In this document: piece by piece, positions 11,007 through 20,958 of the stretch | How positions within the stretch are numbered: the first letter of the stretch is position 1 | Layout: every line of letters begins with the position of its first letter | Origin: Plantago elongata | Taxonomy: Eukaryota > Streptophyta > Magnoliopsida > Lamiales > Plantaginaceae | Reading direction: 5' to 3' | Length of the DNA: 24,116 nucleotides | NCBI GenBank assembly: GCA_036897095.1 | Contig: JAYMSP010002469.1 | Location: 1 to 24,116, forward strand | Translations under genes and position numbers: made by a program | The notes under the pieces: generated by a model | The model's input: only the letters and a program-made list of their open reading frames with translations | Database searches by the model: none | Told to the model about the DNA's origin: nothing

Positions 11007-13374
11007 GATTTATATTCCAACCTAAGATGGATGATTATATGATCTATTATTTATTATATTTATCTATTTATGCCCTCTTCCTCGGTTTTCCAATCTTATG
11101 AATTTTCGACCTGTAAGAATGGTAGAACCTACGACCCGATGCACATACCTATAATTTCTATAATTATAAATAAAGAAGATATTCATTTTATGTCAATTAA
11201 AAAATAACTTTTGATAGATTAGATTGTTCGTAAAGACTCCTAAACGTTCGTTCTAGTCCTTATAACTTCCCATTGTCAAGATTCCCCACTGCTGCCTTAC
11301 CTTCCTATAAGTAACCCGTTTGCCACTTAGTTTAGAAACTTGCTTGCTTGAAAAACTATATAGTATAGGACTTGCATGTGTTAAGCACATATATCTAGCG
11401 TTACTTTTGACAAACTCCGTGTTGATTAGTCACGTGTTGAGACAAAGAATGAAACGAGCAATCTATATTTATCTACATCTATAATTAATCTTCGAAATGT
11501 CCCCATACGAAGAGAATTTACAGAATAGTACAAAGCGAAATAAACAGAACATTTTTTTTTATTAAAAAAAGTATACTACTCACAGCAGAAATAAAGTAGA
11601 AACAAAGCTAAATAGAAATATGATAAGTCAGTTAGTTGGAAAAGCTAATAAATAATACCTGTCAAAACTCTTTATCGGGTATTGTCTTTTTTCTTTATGG
11701 AGCATTAATCGCTTCTTTCTTACCAAACTTACCCAATGAGTAATTCTTAATAGCAGTAGAAGGCGGTTGGTTTACAATTTTCTTATACAAATAAATACAA
11801 AGTAGAAACTATAATTCGATTATATATTGTATCATACAAGGTTAACAACCGATTATTCTCAACTTTTTGAGGGTTATTTTGTGAGACATACATTTATAAA
11901 GACCTAAAAAACCCTATCTATCCAAGCCATCTAAGTTCTCTTTACCAGCATTCTACTTTTCTACTATGATACGTCTATTTTGATCCTAAGTCTTTTTGAA
12001 AAGCTTTCACCTTGATTTTATTATTGTTGTCTCCCTGACCCTGATAAGTTTTTGCATGCATTGTAACGTTTAGAATTAGTATAGGTTGTAAATGGGATAT
12101 TCAAGGTACTTTGGTTTAAAATGATTATAGCTAAGATCTATTGCATTTTTACTATATTGTTCTACTTTATTTGTTGTCTCCTTTTTTGGATATGGAACTA
12201 CGCTCAAAACATGATACGTTTATGAATTATTGGGAGGATTTGGAATAAAACACGGAATGGATTATTAAAGAAAGAAGTATAAAGTTAATAAATATTTTTG
12301 GAACGAGGTATACAAGGGAAAAAGAAAAAGGCAGATATGTAGTGTTAGTAAGTACTCAAATAGATGAGACTTATTAATAATAAAAACCAATAGATAATAA
12401 GTAAAACAGCTCTAATTTTGTTTATTACTTTTTTACTTTACCAACAAGAATCTTCCTTCTATTTATGAGTATACCCTAACGAATACTAGTCTTTTTTAGA
12501 CGGTAGTTGAATTCTTTACTAATTAATGAAAATAAGATATCTACGTTTTAAGTCCAATTTTATATAACAAATGAAATATGGTGTTGCACCAACATTTCTC
12601 AATGCTCTATTACTACGATACTAAGGATAAAAAGACAATTCTGCATGCTATTTACAAGGCATACTGCGTTATAGAATGTAAGAAAAAAGGGTAAAGTAAA
12701 GACTTCATAGTATTAATTAATTATAGAGATAGAATTTATGTTAGTTAAGCATGGTATTGGAAATGTTTGAGGCTGATATACTTAGCCTTCTTTTTTGACC
12801 TTAATCTGAACCCTTTCTTCTTCCGAGTAAAAGTAAACGTAGACTCGAAAGAATCAATATTTGCCATATATCATATAATGTGATGTCAAGAACTAAGTAT
12901 ACCACTTTCCACTTATTTAGAGTAAGTTCATTGGTGTATTGGGATGTTCTTTTCTCTCAGCTAGAAAAGAGTTACCGATAAAAATATATACTGCCATAGA
13001 TACGTGTACAGGAACGGTTTCACATACGAGAAAAGAAACTAGGTTAACAACACTCTTTTGACATTTTCTAATTTAGAATATATAGAAATCCTTGTACCAT
13101 TGTACCTAAAAATAACAAACAAGTAATGAGTGCGGACCATTTACTTCTCCTAACTGCCATTTCAATATGCATCCGAAATAGTTGTTTAATTCATTTCATC
13201 AAGGTATATAAAGGTATTTCGATCGAAGAGGAGTCTTTGGATTCGCTCAAGTTTGGTCAATGTGTGGAATAAGGCATTTGCATGTAAAGTAGAGGTATAT
13301 GAAATAATGTAAGTGAGATTAGTTCACTAAATAGACTTTCTCATTAGAGTTGTTAGAACATCCACACCAGTTAA

Positions 13375-13389
13375 ATATATATATATATA
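13375..13389. repeat. (AT)7 microsatellite
   Basis: Fifteen bases of uninterrupted alternating A and T in the low-RIP block. A simple sequence tract. Confidence 0.7.
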
Positions 13390-13562
13390 AATGACTTTCC
13401 GATGGATCATGCCCACAAGCAAAATAGAATTTTTCTATTACCGATTACTTAGAAAGAATCCCTTGAAAGACTCTCGAAGATAAAGATTCTAGATATCCTT
13501 AACTAGACAGACCAATCCAAAAGCGAGTACGTAAATAATGACAAGAAGGTTATACAGCATAC

Positions 13563-13587
13563 AGGATAATATATCCTATATTATAGG
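13563..13587. repeat. Two overlapping short palindromes
   Basis: AGGATA at 13563-13568 pairs with TATCCT at 13572-13577. CCTATA at 13575-13580 pairs with TATAGG at 13582-13587. The two share the CCT at 13575-13577, so the two foldings exclude one another. The arms are short and AT-rich, so chance is likely. Confidence 0.35.
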
Positions 13588-13827
13588 CCTTGTCGGGAAG
13601 TAACAAGACTTACCACAAAAAATATATAGAATGAAAAAGAAAAACTCGTAGTAAATAAAAGAAATATAGATGCACTCGGTTGTCTCGCAATTCACTTACC
13701 TGATGTTTACACCTTATTACTTACAGCTCCGGAACTTGGCTGACAAGGACTCTTAGAATACTTTTTTTTTTGATTACAATTATATTAGAGCACCATTTAG
13801 TACTATATGTGTACTACATTTTAACTA

Positions 13828-13849
13828 TATCTATTATATATAATAGATA
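13828..13849. repeat. Perfect 22-bp palindrome
   Basis: Each half is TATCTATTATA or its exact complement, with no spacer, and the symmetry ends after 22 bases. Unlike the microsatellites it contains the non-alternating steps CT, TT, AA and AG, so a simple AT run does not account for it. It could be a dyad-symmetric protein site or a cruciform-prone spot, but AT-rich sequence raises the chance rate. No gene lies beside it. Confidence 0.55.
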
Positions 13850-14099
13850 ATAATATACATAAATATACATAATCCAATATACCCCTAGTGATCTCCATTT
13901 AATGTAATATTTACCTATGTATGATATTAACGCTGTACTTAGAACATGTTTACCTAACCTAGGATATAACTAATTAGGCAGAGCCCGCAAAGTCTTAGAA
14001 AATACCCAGTTGTATGTTTGTATGTCAAAAACGTTTAGTTAGGTTAAAGGACAATATAGTGTAGCATGAAAAGTACCTAGATACTGTATAATTATAGGA

Positions 14100-16860
14100 C
14101 ATCTTGTGAGAAAGGCGGAGTACGTGAGTAAACCCATTTATATAAGAATCTCCCCTTTTAAATAAAAAGTATGACCTCTAGTTACTAGAGTTGTCTCTAT
14201 AGTCTTTAGTCTTTACCTTCTTATAGTTCTTTTCTTTATACCCTATTCTTCGAAGAAACAAGGGACCGCTGACTATAGGCCTTAAATTAGCATATAAGGT
14301 ATTAAACCGTCTATATTAGATCCTACTGTTTGTTAGTGACTTAGTTTATTAAAATCCATTTCTATTTTATCATTACTACTCCTTTCTTTGTTCTTACCAC
14401 AGCTAACCTCATTTATGTAACTGAAACAATAGCTATATCATATGTTAAATAATAACAAAATAATGTTGTACCTAATCATGCTTAAAAGGATCCTAACACC
14501 TTTTTTTTTGCTTGCACCCCATCAATAATCAACGAATGAATATACCATCACGAAGTTGAACACCTATTCCTTACAGTGTAAGAACACAATGATTCCACCA
14601 CCTAAGTTATAGATCATTAGGCGGTCCTTGCCTTAAATTATTTGGGCCGCTGTCTTTGGGTATTCATGGAAGCAGTCACGCGAGGTAGGTATTGTCTTGG
14701 CTATGGGTATCGCAGCGTAGTCTGTTGTCAGGAATATTTTCGTTTCGGTAGGTGTTAATATGCTGTACTAGAAGAGAAAGTTTTTAGGTCTATTGTTTGT
14801 TGTCCTGATCTGATACTAGAAAGGATAGGCTATACTGTATAAGTGTTGCAATCTACTCTTTCTTCATATTAAGTCAAGAAAGAGAAATATAAGCGATGAC
14901 GCAAGATAGGGATTGCTCTATAATCTATATAATTAAAAAATAAGTCCTGATGAGAAAGAAGAGAGAATCAGAATTACTAATAAGAATGAAGAAAGCTTAT
15001 GACTTCTTTCTGCTAGAGCGAGAAGGTAAGGGTGTCTATTATATATGTCACAGGATTTCCTAACTATATATTTTTGCAATGCCAAAAATGCTGATAGATA
15101 AAAGATTCTCTTCTGTTGCTAACATAGAGTAATTAAGTATACTATTCTTCTAAACCCAAATTAAGATAAGAAGTTAGTTTTTTTTTGCCTATCCTATTTA
15201 AGGTATTTCCAGGTTTCGTTATTATATATTTAGAGATAATTACCATACATGTACTACACGTCTTTTACTTCCTTTTTTATATTTATTCTGTTACCATACG
15301 AGTGAATTTCCCACTTTTTAATTTAGATCTTGTACAGCACCTATAGGGTATACCTAGACCTAAGTAACAATGACTGCTTTAAGACTTTAAAAACTACTTA
15401 GTACATAGAAGTGGCTTGCCATTAATGTAGTACGTGATATCTACTTGCTTTATAAAGAATTGCCTTAAGTATTTAGTTTTTATAGAGCTCCTACACCTAT
15501 TCTTTAGACTTTAGAAAACGGGAGACCACTGACTGAGATGTGAAGGCGGGGATCACACCCAAGCACCTAGTTCTAATATTACTTAGTTAAATCTGTAGTA
15601 AAGTTTCTAGATCATAAAAGTTCGTAAGAGCTTGCTCTTTTAGAAGGATCTGTCACTAAACTTAGTAAAATTCAACTCTAGACTCTAGCTCGTTATTTGA
15701 ATCTTGTTTTTGTGTGGTACATATAACACCAAGTAAGCAATGACTTTAATAGCTATAGAGACCGTTATTTAGGAATAAATGAAAATATTGCAACGAAGCA
15801 GACAGCCCTTTATACTATTTCTTCTAGATATTTAGTAAATATACCCTAAGTACAAGCTTTAACATAAAATACCTCGCCCCTTTACTTCTCTTACTTCTCT
15901 GCTGGTTATCTAATTTTATAGTTTGAGAATCCATTGACATTCCTATTCATGCATAAAGTTGTTAATTAATTAAATGGCAGAAGAGAAAACTTTACTTCAT
16001 AAGATTTCGTTGTTAGTAGAAATTCGGGAAGAACTCAAGGTACCCCTTATATGATAATGCTGTAAATGTTCTAGTTGTAAAGTTTTGTAATAGCTTCTTT
16101 TAGGTAAGTAAAGCACTATAGTTTCGTAAAATTCCCTTATAGCCCGTCGTTCTTATTTGAATGTTATTATCTTGTTTGTATCCCAAAAATAAAAATAAAG
16201 AATGCTAAAAACTTAGTACAAAAAGTAAAGAGAAATTCCCTCCTTTCCCTTTTGAAACTTCGTGTTAGAGCAGGTACGGCATAGGAATAAACGGAACATC
16301 TATATAGGCAATCCCCCTATAAATAACAAGCGTAAGTATAATATGTGAGCTCCTTTGAGTTTCTATAAGCTATAATAAATATACACATAATTAAAGGACC
16401 CTAATAAACTATAGCCAAAACCTGTTAAAAAAAGCAAGAAGGGCATGCCTAGGCGTGATTACACTATATTTTTTTAATAATTCCTAAAGTAATTTTCAAT
16501 TATCTTAACAACTTGTTGTATGGTAGATTCCTCTTTAGTAAACAATACAATAAATATAGGTATTGCGCTATACTATTTTATTTCTTACTACTAGCCATCT
16601 ACTAGGATTTACTTTTACTTACTAATCTACTTTGTTGCTTCATTCAAGTACTATAGCATAAGTAGGAAAGAACAACAGTAAGAGAAGTAATTAATTAAAG
16701 CAACACCTACTTAAGTGTATACTTAATAACTTAGACTATCCTTTCCCTTGATATAAATAACATAGAAGTACAAGCTAGGGTAAAGCACAAAAAAGCGAAT
16801 AAACCCTGACCTGTTATTTTGTTATTAGAATACTTCTTTTTTATAGGCTTCTGAATAAGC
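14100..16860. other. Mosaic of weakly RIP-affected and unaffected AT-rich DNA; no gene recognised
   Basis: The signature changes from row to row. Row 14161-14220 has two CA+TG against nine AC+GT, which is RIP-like. Rows 14401-14660 have CA+TG equal to or above AC+GT, which is not. Rows 15301-15600 are intermediate, and row 16681-16740 is low again. This could be small mutated repeat fragments within unmutated DNA, or an old repeat partly re-randomised by later mutation. The motif CCTATTCTT followed about 20-30 bases later by GACC(G/A)CTGACT occurs near 14243-14274 and again near 15497-15534. That is a possible but weak repeat pair. No open frame of note, tRNA or rRNA is visible. Confidence 0.4.
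14611..14760. other. GC-richer island, possible relic of coding DNA
   Basis: Row 14641-14700 is 52% GC (31 of 60) and row 14701-14760 is 42% (25 of 60), in surroundings near 30%. CA and TG are not depleted (nine against six AC+GT in row 14641-14700), so RIP has not acted on it. On the plus strand one frame is open for about 44 codons from 14622, following a TAG at 14619-14621. It reads through LGRCLWVFMEAVTRGRYCLG and ends before position 14760. On the minus strand another frame is open for about 37 codons. Neither translation is recognised. It may be a fragment of a gene or transposon, or an exon. No function can be given. Confidence 0.3.
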
Positions 16861-17102
16861 ATATGATGTATGATAATATGTAATTTTTATGTACGACGTA
16901 TTTATTACGTATATAGAAACACTATATTTTAATAAAGTATCCTATATCCTTTTAGCTTACTTAGTGCATTAATAGTATTAATATAGGAATTACAATAAAA
17001 AATAATCCTTAAAATTTTTTTTGCTTTACTACATAGGTGAATGAAATTTTTCTAAAAATTAATTTCTTTAAGAGAATTTAGGAAAACCTGACTTTCGCGA
17101 TT

Positions 17103-17116
17103 TCGACAAGTGTCGA
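17103..17116. repeat. CpG-containing inverted repeat TCGACA-AG-TGTCGA
   Basis: A 6-bp inverted repeat with a 2-base spacer. It lies within a local cluster of CG dinucleotides (TTTCGCGATTTCGACA just upstream, GTCGAC within it) that stands out in this CpG-poor DNA. It resembles a small dyad operator-like site in shape only. It lies just beyond the 3' end of the minus-strand frame at 17121-17351. Confidence 0.35.
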
Positions 17117-17120
17117 CTAA

Positions 17121-17351
17121 TCAAGTTGCATTTCCCTTAAAAGAATGCATAAAATTTAGGTTTATTTTTAGGAATTTAAATACTTTGTATGTCTCAACCC
17201 TAGAAGTATGCATTTGCCTTAAGGAGCACTGTTTCCTTTTAAAAGACTGCATACTCGCTATGTAATGTAGAAATGTTACTTCATTTCCCTCATAAGCCCA
17301 TCTTATTTTTTTACACTTTTCGATGCCACGAAAACCCTTCTTTCTACTCAT
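17121..17351 (-). CDS. Hypothetical small basic protein, 76 residues (doubtful)
   Basis: I do not recognise this product. The frame starts at an ATG at 17349-17351 and ends at TGA. The translation is strongly basic, with many K and R (MSRKKGFRGIEKCKKIR at residues 1-17), and has two cysteines at 13 and 42. It is not biased to F, L and I like the other open frames, so T-richness does not explain it. A near-repeat inside it, MQSFKRKQC (34-42) and MHSFKGNAT (68-76), is 34 residues apart. This matches the DNA-level direct repeats here, so the similarity may belong to the DNA rather than the protein. There is no signal peptide or membrane span. It could be a small nuclear or nucleic-acid-binding protein, a piece of a dead gene, or chance. 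Confidence 0.18.
   Translation of the reverse strand: MSRKKGFRGIEKCKKIRWAYEGNEVTFLHYIASMQSFKRKQCSLRQMHTSRVETYKVFKFLKINLNFMHSFKGNAT
17125..17294 (+). repeat. Diverged direct repeats of a GCATTTNCCTTAA-like unit
   Basis: Three related stretches occur: GTTGCATTTCCCTTAA at 17125-17140, GTATGCATTTGCCTTAA at 17206-17222, and ACTTCATTTCCCTCATAA at about 17278-17295. They are spaced about 82 and 73 bases apart. A second related pair is CCCTTAAAAGAATGCAT (about 17134-17150) and CCTTTTAAAAGACTGCAT (about 17235-17252), about 101 bases apart. Together they suggest an old tandem array of units of about 75-100 bases, now strongly diverged. The open frame on the other strand runs through it. Confidence 0.35.
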
Positions 17352-17402
17352 GGATCATCTAGAGTCTATAAGTTCTAGTAGTGATGGACCTCACCTTTCT
17401 GT

Positions 17403-17733
17403 ATAGGTAGCATTGGGCTGGGGTTTGCTAACTTGTCCTAGTAGATAGACAGAAAAACACAGCGTTCGCTACATAGGTAGCATCCCACTTTCCCCTTTTT
17501 GGACAGTACTTGCTTAGAGAAATCAAAAAATCATAGGTTTGACCCCTACTGAGAGTCGAATTTTTGGTTTTTGCGATTGTTGCCTTAGTAAATGAAGAAA
17601 ACTTCAGGTTGACTTTGACTGCTTATGAGCATGGACTTTTTCACTTTTCTTCAGGACGTCATAGAGGGTAATAAAAAATGGGTTAGACCCCTATGCGGCA
17701 TTGGCATTTCAATATTTTCATGAACGTTCGCTA
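17403..17733 (+). repeat. Cluster of three short direct-repeat pairs
   Basis: ATAGGTAGCAT occurs at 17403-17413 and 17473-17483 (70 apart). GGTTTGACCCCTA at 17536-17548 and GGTTAGACCCCTA at 17681-17693 match at 12 of 13 bases (145 apart). CGTTCGCTA occurs at 17463-17471 and 17725-17733 (262 apart). The pairs have different spacings, so this is not a simple tandem array. Because these words are GC-containing and the DNA is AT-rich, chance is less likely than for AT words. Their role is unknown. Confidence 0.35.
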
Positions 17734-18049
17734 GTAAAAAATCCAAAAGTCACTCATGCTACGAGAAATTTATAGGAATAACAATTTATATATAAGTTAC
17801 ACACGGGGCACGCGTTTAAATACTTAGGTTGATTATTTTAACTTACTAATTTAACTTCCGGTATATGCACTTCATTTTTATAATATACATATTTCACAAG
17901 ACGACCAGATGAAATCTATTCTTATAGATACGTTTCTAGTACACCCAAGCATACGGAGTATATAATTAACTAAATAATAATGTAAATATAATAGGGGTAG
18001 TTTTCCGTACTCCTTCATTTAGATATGAGTGAACCGAGCACGGGGCATA

Positions 18050-18360
18050 AAATTAGGTAAAAAAATTCCATACACATAAGTTAAAAAGTATTGTAGTATC
18101 CAGCGCTTGCCCCTTTTCCTTATACTTCTAGAATAGCTTTATATAGATAGAAAATGTCATGTATCCTATTCTCCTTGTGTTTATAGATTCACCAAAGTAC
18201 TATTCTAAGGTATATTTTATTCCATGTTGTTTTGTCTTTAGTTACCTATTAAGTGTTGTGCATGTACGTATTTTATTTGCAGCAAAGCAAAGAGTACTAT
18301 CCTCTTCATTTAAAATTTCCCGTGGAATATATAAATAGAGTATAGAGAATGGAAGTATAA
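18050..18360. other. Transition DNA without features
   Basis: AT-rich sequence between the repeat-motif cluster and the next RIP-like stretch. I see no open frame, repeat or RNA gene in it. Confidence 0.4.
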
Positions 18361-19330
18361 GATCTCTCTAAGAACTAAGTTAGACGACACGAAGAAGAGA
18401 AGTTTACTGAAATATAAGAGTTATAGTCTAATCTATACTCTATATTCTGCCTACGCTAAATTCTCACTTTAAGTTTGCAAGCAATCTCTTCCGAGCAGTA
18501 CTAAATAAAGCTATTGTTAGTAAAACCCCGATTAAATTGGTAAGAGTATAACTAATAAATTATAATAAAGAAGCGGGGCACCCTGTAATTCACTACGTAA
18601 TTGCTTTATCCTAAGCGTACAGAGTACGTCCTATATCTCTGTAAAGTCTTAGGTTACACGCTATGTTGTTAGAGACTGTAGAATAAACAGCTTAGAGATT
18701 TTAATCATACTGAGTCGTGCGCATAGTAAAAGGACATTATAAGAGAGAGTGTTTACTAGCGATTAAGTCCTTCTGTCTCTTATGTAACTCCATGTAGTAA
18801 TACACTATAACGTAATTGTTATTCACTATATAAGAAAAACACTAGTAGGATTCGTTCACTCAAGTTATAGTATTTAATACCGGGTTATATACTAGGAGCC
18901 TTAGAAGAATACTCCAATGTATTACGTTACGTACAAGTTCTTAGAGAAGATTACTCCGCAAAGTGCCTTAGAAGTTGCCTAATACGAAGTATTAAATAGA
19001 AGAAATAATAAATAGAGTGCACTTATATACAAGGAGTAGTCGGAAAAGAATACTTGTTATGAAGAACTAAGATAATTAAAGACACGTATACTCTTGCTTA
19101 GAAATTCTCTTTCCTCAAAGGACTTATTAGTAAGATTATTAAAATACCTTTGATTGTATACGTAACCTTCTTTTTTAAAGTTTTTTTTTTAAGATTATTC
19201 TGTTTGGGCAAAACTACACTTTATTAACAACCTAAGATACTAAAATGAAAAATTTTTATTTATAAGGGAAACTCAAGTTTACTTATTTCTTATAATTATA
19301 TATACTATATACCGTACCCTTCTAATATTT
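18360..19330. repeat. RIP-like island inside the less mutated core
   Basis: CA and TG are again low against AC and GT, for example two against nine in row 18841-18900, two against seven in row 18361-18420 and four against ten in row 18601-18660. TACG, ACGT and GTAC words are frequent. Some rows, such as 18661-18720, are near normal, so the island is uneven. It is inferred to be a mutated repeat copy of about 1 kb or a fragment of one, separate from the flanks. No protein remnant or terminal repeat is recognised, so the family is unknown. Edges are approximate. Confidence 0.4.
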
Positions 19331-20930
19331 AACATTAACGTAGGGTAAGCATATTCTTATTTTATTTAAGTAAATCACTAAGAATAAAAAAAGGAAACTG
19401 TAAGGCATCTACTAACAAAATTATGCTTAATAGAAGTAGTAAGGGAAATAGAATCTATTTATATCTATTTATGTAGTAGTATTCCAGTTTTTACTCGTGC
19501 TCACCAATATTATATTCTGTGACAAATATATAATTAAAATGAAGTAATAACTTTTATGCAATGATTACTAATGATTACTCACTAAATATTCTACAAGAAA
19601 CATAAGAAAATAGAATGGGTAGTTTTCCTAATACTAATATTAAGAAGAATGACTTGCAATTAAAATAAAATAGAATAAATGAGAGAATTATATTCATTAC
19701 TTCAATATACATACATTTTATCACATAAAAAGGAGTACACACACTAGTGAGCGGGTCGGGTAATAATAAGAAATAAAAAACAAATACCTAGATGGATTAG
19801 GTTGGGCATATACCTACTATGTCAAATTTATAATATAGTTATTATGAGATATAACTCTCTATCACGGTTAGTTGAGAGTTCCTAGTTAATTGATTCCTTG
19901 CTTTATATATAAAGAAGTTTTACTATAATTTTATTACTAGTTTTAATCTTACTTGGTCGGAGCTTCTTGGGAGAAATCATATTGTTTCTCTACTCTTCTT
20001 ATTAATATTAATTCTTAACTAATCTATTTAGAGGTTAATTTTAATTATCGCATAATACTAAAAAATCTATTTTCATTTTCATAGACCCTTTATTACTTTA
20101 TTATATGATATGCTGATTTAAAAGTTATTTCTTATAATTTATTGTCTATCATATATATATATATAAGCTACTTAATTACTAATATGGTACTAATTAATAA
20201 TATGTGTTTACATTTTTGCTCTTTTTGTCTTATTTCCGGCCGAGTTTCCTACCTAGGTCTTGCATGGTTTAGTCTTTCAAGGGCATAAATAATGTATTGC
20301 ATTCTACTCTATTTGTAAAGTGAAGAAGACGTGTATGTAAGAATTTATACTCGTATAGGGGTTTTATTATTTTATTAGGTAAATACATAAGTAGTAGTAG
20401 ATTACCCCCTACATAGGTATAGGAGATTTCGCTTTATAAGCGTCGCAAATATATGATGAAAAGAGAAAAAAGTAAAGTACTAAATTTATAGGCATTATCC
20501 GAGGCTTTTTATAAATGTTAGTAATGATTTATTACAACACATTCGGGGAGAATTTACTTTTGAAATGGAACTTATTATATGAAAACTAAATGAATCTAGG
20601 AAAGGTTAGTGACTTTCATTATAGGCTTAAGAAAAAATATCCTGGCGTATCGTCTTTTATTTCATTTAAGATATTATATAATTTAATTCTACTATACTGA
20701 TTTTTGGATGGATTGTACATAAAACTTTGGTATTAAGACGACTTCTTTTAACGTATAAACCAGAACTTCTCTTTGTACTTTTGTTACATCTATATAGTAC
20801 ATGGATCTAACTTCTATACTTTACTTACTAATAATTATGTTTTCCGACCAACTTTAATATGTATACTTAGATTAGAATATTACTCTGATTTTATTTTTAT
20901 AATATACTAACTAATGAAAGGGAAAGCTTT
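19330..20930. other. AT-rich DNA with little RIP signature; no gene recognised
   Basis: CA and TG are frequent again (eight against five AC+GT in row 19501-19560). The stretch is AT-rich with short poly-T and TA-rich runs. I find no open frame worth reporting, no RNA gene and no repeats beyond one microsatellite. Confidence 0.45.
20151..20165. repeat. (AT)7 microsatellite
   Basis: Fifteen bases of alternating A and T in the low-RIP part of the core. A simple sequence tract. Confidence 0.7.
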
Positions 20931-20947
20931 ACACACAAGGAGTTCTT

Positions 20948-20958
20948 AAAAAAAAAAA
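20948..20958. repeat. Poly-A run (11 A) at the core/right-flank junction
   Basis: Eleven A in a row lie within about 30 bases of the point where composition changes back to the RIP pattern. Poly-A runs can mark the 3' end of a retroposon, but here the run would have to end something lying to its left, which shows no RIP or element remnant. A chance A-tract is equally likely. Confidence 0.4.

Larger units (their letters stand above)
8336..14100. other. AT-rich DNA with little or no RIP signature; no gene recognised
   Basis: At about 8336 the composition changes within tens of bases. CA and TG words return, for example five CA against four AC in row 8401-8460. Overall the DNA stays AT-rich. 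All six frames are closed often, and apart from the open frames described separately I see no coding stretch, no recognisable protein motif and no tRNA-like B-box (GGTTCGANTCC). Genes split into very short exons cannot be excluded by eye. Simple repeats, a hairpin and palindromes are listed as separate entries. This looks like single-copy or old AT-rich sequence that escaped RIP, but its copy number cannot be seen from one window. Confidence 0.55.
16860..18050. other. Intermediate AT-rich block containing a repeat-motif cluster
   Basis: The first 180 bases are very AT-rich. From about 17080 to 17770 GC rises to 43-47% in places (26 and 28 GC per 60 bases in rows 17401 and 17461), and several short motifs recur, each described separately. 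After 17770 the DNA becomes AT-rich again. Apart from the 76-codon minus-strand frame there is no candidate gene. No terminal inverted repeats were found that would define this as a mobile element. Confidence 0.4.

Noticed and set aside
8336-20930. The core as one large mobile element with terminal inverted repeats
   Set aside because: The ends near 8336 and 20930 do not match each other in direct or inverted orientation, and no target-site duplication was seen.
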